Assembly (NCBI GenBank): GCA_014904985.1
Contig: MU129151.1
Span: 51,994 to 82,343, forward strand
DNA: 30,350 bases
Direction of reading: 5' to 3'
Origin: Hydnum rufescens UP504
Taxonomy: Eukaryota > Basidiomycota > Agaricomycetes > Cantharellales > Hydnaceae
The translations under genes were made by a program, and so were the position numbers. The notes beneath the pieces were generated by a model. The model ran no database searches and was not told the DNA's origin. It saw only the letters and a list, made by a program, of their open reading frames with translations. Positions 27,788 through 30,350 of this stretch are shown here, in pieces; position 1 is the stretch's first letter; every line of letters begins with the position of its first letter.

Positions 27788-30126
27788 TTCCTCCAGGTCT
27801 CCTCAAGCTGATAAATTTTCCAGGACAAATAGAGCACAACACATAGTTTGCCAGTTGTCTGTCAGGTTTGCCTTTCTTGTTTCTCAGCTGTTTCTCGGAG
27901 AAATGAGGCACATGTGACAGATGACTGGGTAGGAGTCTGAGTTCCGACCCCAAATTGAATGGATCTACAATGTTTCTTGAATAACTTAATGAATATTGCA
28001 TGGAATCTCTTGAAATTTGAATCACACACTGTTGCATACTACTACTACAGATGACAACAAAGCCCATACACATTGGAGCACTGAGTGAAGCAGGGGGAGG
28101 GGAAGGTCTTGGTCATGTGACCAATGTCAAAAGTGCTCAGAACAGGCTGAAAATTTGGGGCTGGGCCTCAAATGGTGACCAGGTGTGGCCTACAAAAAAT
28201 CAGAGTAATTGGAGCTCTGGAAGTGTCCCAACTGGAGGGTGTATTTTAGTGCAACTTGAAAATATTATGGAGACTCTGACACTTGAGTCATAAGTCTGGA
28301 AATTTGAGGGATGTTATAGATGTGTTTGGATGACCCAAGTGTGCATTTTCAGGGAAATTGTATGCATAGAAGGTTCTGGGGAGGAAATTGTTGTTTAGGG
28401 GGGAGGCCTGTGGAGCACTGCCTAAATGGAGTCTAGTTAGGCTGATATTTGGCATGTGCACTCCCCATATATGTCTTAAATCAATGGCAGAGTATCAGAG
28501 CCATCTCTGGTCTACATCCTATGTAATTCACTTGTGATCTTCCTCCCCCTCCCCCTCCCCCTCAATTTCAGCCACTTCCACACATCCAATTCATTCCATT
28601 TTTGGATATAGTCAGGGTTATAATATTATAAGCCCATTCCACCTATTTTGGGCCTAATTTAAAGTGTTTAGCATTAATGGTAGCTTTTTGTTCTCTTTTT
28701 TCCTGAAAAGGGAGTTGAATGCCTAGAAGTAAACAGAATAAGCTGATTCTTGGCATATTTTTAGTCAAGTATATGATCACACCCCATGAAAAATTTCAAG
28801 TCCATATCTTGGCTGTAGGGGGAGTAAATTAATTTTCAATGTTAAAGGTTGTTTGCCTTATATCTCCATAACCTCTGAACAAATCTGGCTGAAATTTTGA
28901 TATGTTTTTCATCCAGGTAGTCTCTAATCATGTACCAAATTTCAGAATGATCCTCCCAGCACTTATTTCTCAGGAATTTCCAGTGGTTCCAGTTCTGTTT
29001 GTACTCCTCTCATTGTTCCAGGCACTAACCATTAGCCCTGGGCCTGGTTTTCCACTTTATCAGGCCCAGGGGTCCATCTGTGGCTATTTTTTCTATGTAC
29101 TTCATCCAATTTCTGCATTTAGGCATTTTTTTAAATAGGAATCACTGTATTATGTAGTGGGACATCATCCAAAGTTATTATAGTATATTATATAATGCCT
29201 ATTGGGCTATCTGATTACTTCATTTAGGCTTTTTTGGTGAGTTGCCTTTGAAACCAGGCAACTGCCTCAGCACCTTTGAGATCCGGGCAATTGCCGGTGT
29301 TGAGTTGCACTGGAAGTTGCCGGATCGAAACAGCGTACAGCAACACCGACGAGTCCAAGACACACCACCACACACCAGAAACCCTGGGGTGTGGTGACAA
29401 GGTAAGTCCCTTGGCACTGCTATATACATTTGGGCAAAAAGAGTAGCCCAAAGCTACTCTTTTTGCCCCACTTTTGATTTTTTACTCACCAAATTCCATT
29501 CCGCCATCCAGGACCCTCCTCTGGCCATATCTGGGCTCAAGATTTGCCCCTTCCCTCTCTCATCCCTGTCCCCAACCTTCCCTGGGGGCAAAGTGGCATG
29601 AACAGTGCCGGCTTGAGGGCCGGTACTGTTCGCGTGACTTGTGCACACATTATGGGGGTTTGGGTGGGGTTCTGGCCATTCTTGGGGTCAATAAAACCAA
29701 TGAGAACAGGACAAGTGGCAACATGAAGGGATGCCAAGTTTCCCAAGTCCCTGGACTCCACCTCCAGGTCAAGATACGAAGTATCAGGACAAGATGGCAA
29801 AGTTTAAAGCAACCCCGGAGCCTGTGCACACCAAAATTGGTGTGCATGGGATCCAGGGTGTCCTCTACCCTCTCAGATGTCTAAACCCTTATGAGTAGTG
29901 CCTGTAGGCACTGGTCGCATGTTTTTTTGTTTTTTTAATCTTAAGTTTTCGTAAGATAGACTGTACCTACATGCTGTACCATAATTATATCTTCCACTGT
30001 TAGAATCTGTACAGACCAGGTGCTGCATAGCAGCCTGGTGAGTGAGGAATGGCGGAAACATGTGATTTCCAGGGCTGTTTGAATGAGCAACCATGGCAAA
30101 CTGATAAGTAATGTTATGTGTAGCTA
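27788..30126 (-). repeat. 4.9-kb palindrome, right arm
   Basis: 2339-bp inverted copy of 25190-27556. Visible differences are few, for example one extra G in the CTCCGGG run, CATGCG for CACGCG, and absence of the 27360 hairpin insert. The segment 29094-29210 has an older relative at 12284. Confidence 0.95.
29360..29511 (+). repeat. hairpin-intron module 8, right copy
   Basis: Mirror of the left copy: hairpin B from 29360, donor GTAAGT at 29402, hairpin A 29432-29468, acceptor CATCCAG at 29511 (110 nt). Confidence 0.8.
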
Positions 30127-30179
30127 CACAGATACCCTAGGTACATAACTGTAGCTCCATTAATAGTTTCATTCAAAAA

Positions 30180-30259
30180 TGTAGCTACACTACCCTGGAG
30201 CTCCCGGGGGCTGCGCCCCCGGACCCCAGTGGAACTACACTTCAGGGTATGTAGCTACA
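30180..30259. mobile_element. 80-bp foldback element
   Basis: Terminal inverted repeats TGTAGCTACACTACCCTG and its near complement CAGGGTATGTAGCTACA flank a GC-rich hairpin (CCGGGGGC-TGC-GCCCCCGG). A partial relative (GTAGCTACACAGATACCCT) starts at about 30120, exactly where the large palindrome ends. It is non-coding, and no clear target duplication is visible. Confidence 0.6.
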
Positions 30260-30350
30260 CCTATTTACATACAAAAGACCCAGTGTAGCACCACAATGAT
30301 ACACATTCAATTCAACCTCCTTAGGTTGACATCCACACAGGACGTAGTCA
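30260..30350. other. no gene seen
   Basis: Short flank to the window end with no recognised feature. Confidence 0.5.

Noticed and set aside
26173..29138. Identical 78- and 80-residue frames in both palindrome arms as genes
   Set aside because: Identity only reflects the arm duplication; there are no domain signs, start context or splice signals supporting coding.
25190..30126. A single large TIR DNA transposon
   Set aside because: No transposase, no target duplication at the outer ends, and the spacer is only 231 bp; an inverted duplication fits better.
25190..30126. Assembly artefact (hairpin read)
   Set aside because: Arms differ by several substitutions and a 31-bp insert, and the spacer is unique, so a simple fold-back read is unlikely, though it cannot be excluded without read data.

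Overview
The window reads as nuclear DNA of a TE-rich filamentous basidiomycete, most likely an Agaricomycete. The reasons are short introns (48-63 nt) with GTRNGT donors and CTRAY branch sites, a P-loop GTPase of a type I recognise as expanded in mushroom-forming fungi, a Ty1/copia element, a Tc1 element, hAT-like foldback DNA and strong CpG decay. I cannot name the species. No tRNA, rRNA or CRISPR array is visible.

Layout. 1-2390: GGGGCCCC-rich DNA, a decayed minus-strand gene with three ~44-residue repeats, and unassigned sequence. 2400-6326: a multi-exon plus-strand gene of unknown function, now broken by a 15-bp minisatellite frameshift, a 735-bp hAT-like foldback MITE with an 8-bp target duplication, in-frame TGA codons and slippage in an 18-bp coding repeat. 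6560-11517: a complete but dead Ty1/copia retrotransposon on the minus strand, with LTRs, an ATATC target duplication and a primer site matching the anticodon half of initiator tRNA-Met. 11560-12260: a minus-strand gene fragment. 12284-13160: dispersed and TAGACA-type repeats. 13190-15118: a 1.5-kb palindrome built of intron-shaped modules that carry perfect hairpins. 15119-16985: little that can be assigned.

16986-24864: the most remarkable region, a minus-strand gene. Its 5' part (five exons, 23.6-24.9 kb) encodes a P-loop GTPase with a pentapeptide-repeat N-terminus. It is then interrupted by a 1605-bp Tc1 transposon at 21970-23574. Its 3' part runs into a 4.4-kb array of about 58 units of ~76 bp. 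On the minus strand every unit is a full spliceosomal intron (GT at +1/+2 and G at +5 in 57 of 58, AG in all, and a CTRAY branch-like motif in most). Successive introns are separated by exactly three nucleotides. Those triplets are never stop codons, read in phase with the exon before and the exon after, and are the fastest-varying positions of the youngest repeats. The array therefore looks like a protein segment split into single-codon exons.

25190-30126: a 4.9-kb palindrome with two nearly identical 2.3-kb arms around a 231-bp spacer. Each arm carries another copy of the hairpin-intron module family. A small foldback element lies at the right edge.

Common themes are intron-like sequences multiplying as repeats, palindromes from 30 bp to 4.9 kb (potential dsRNA sources), and a consistent CGA-to-TGA nonsense signature in genes and transposons that points to CpG methylation decay.
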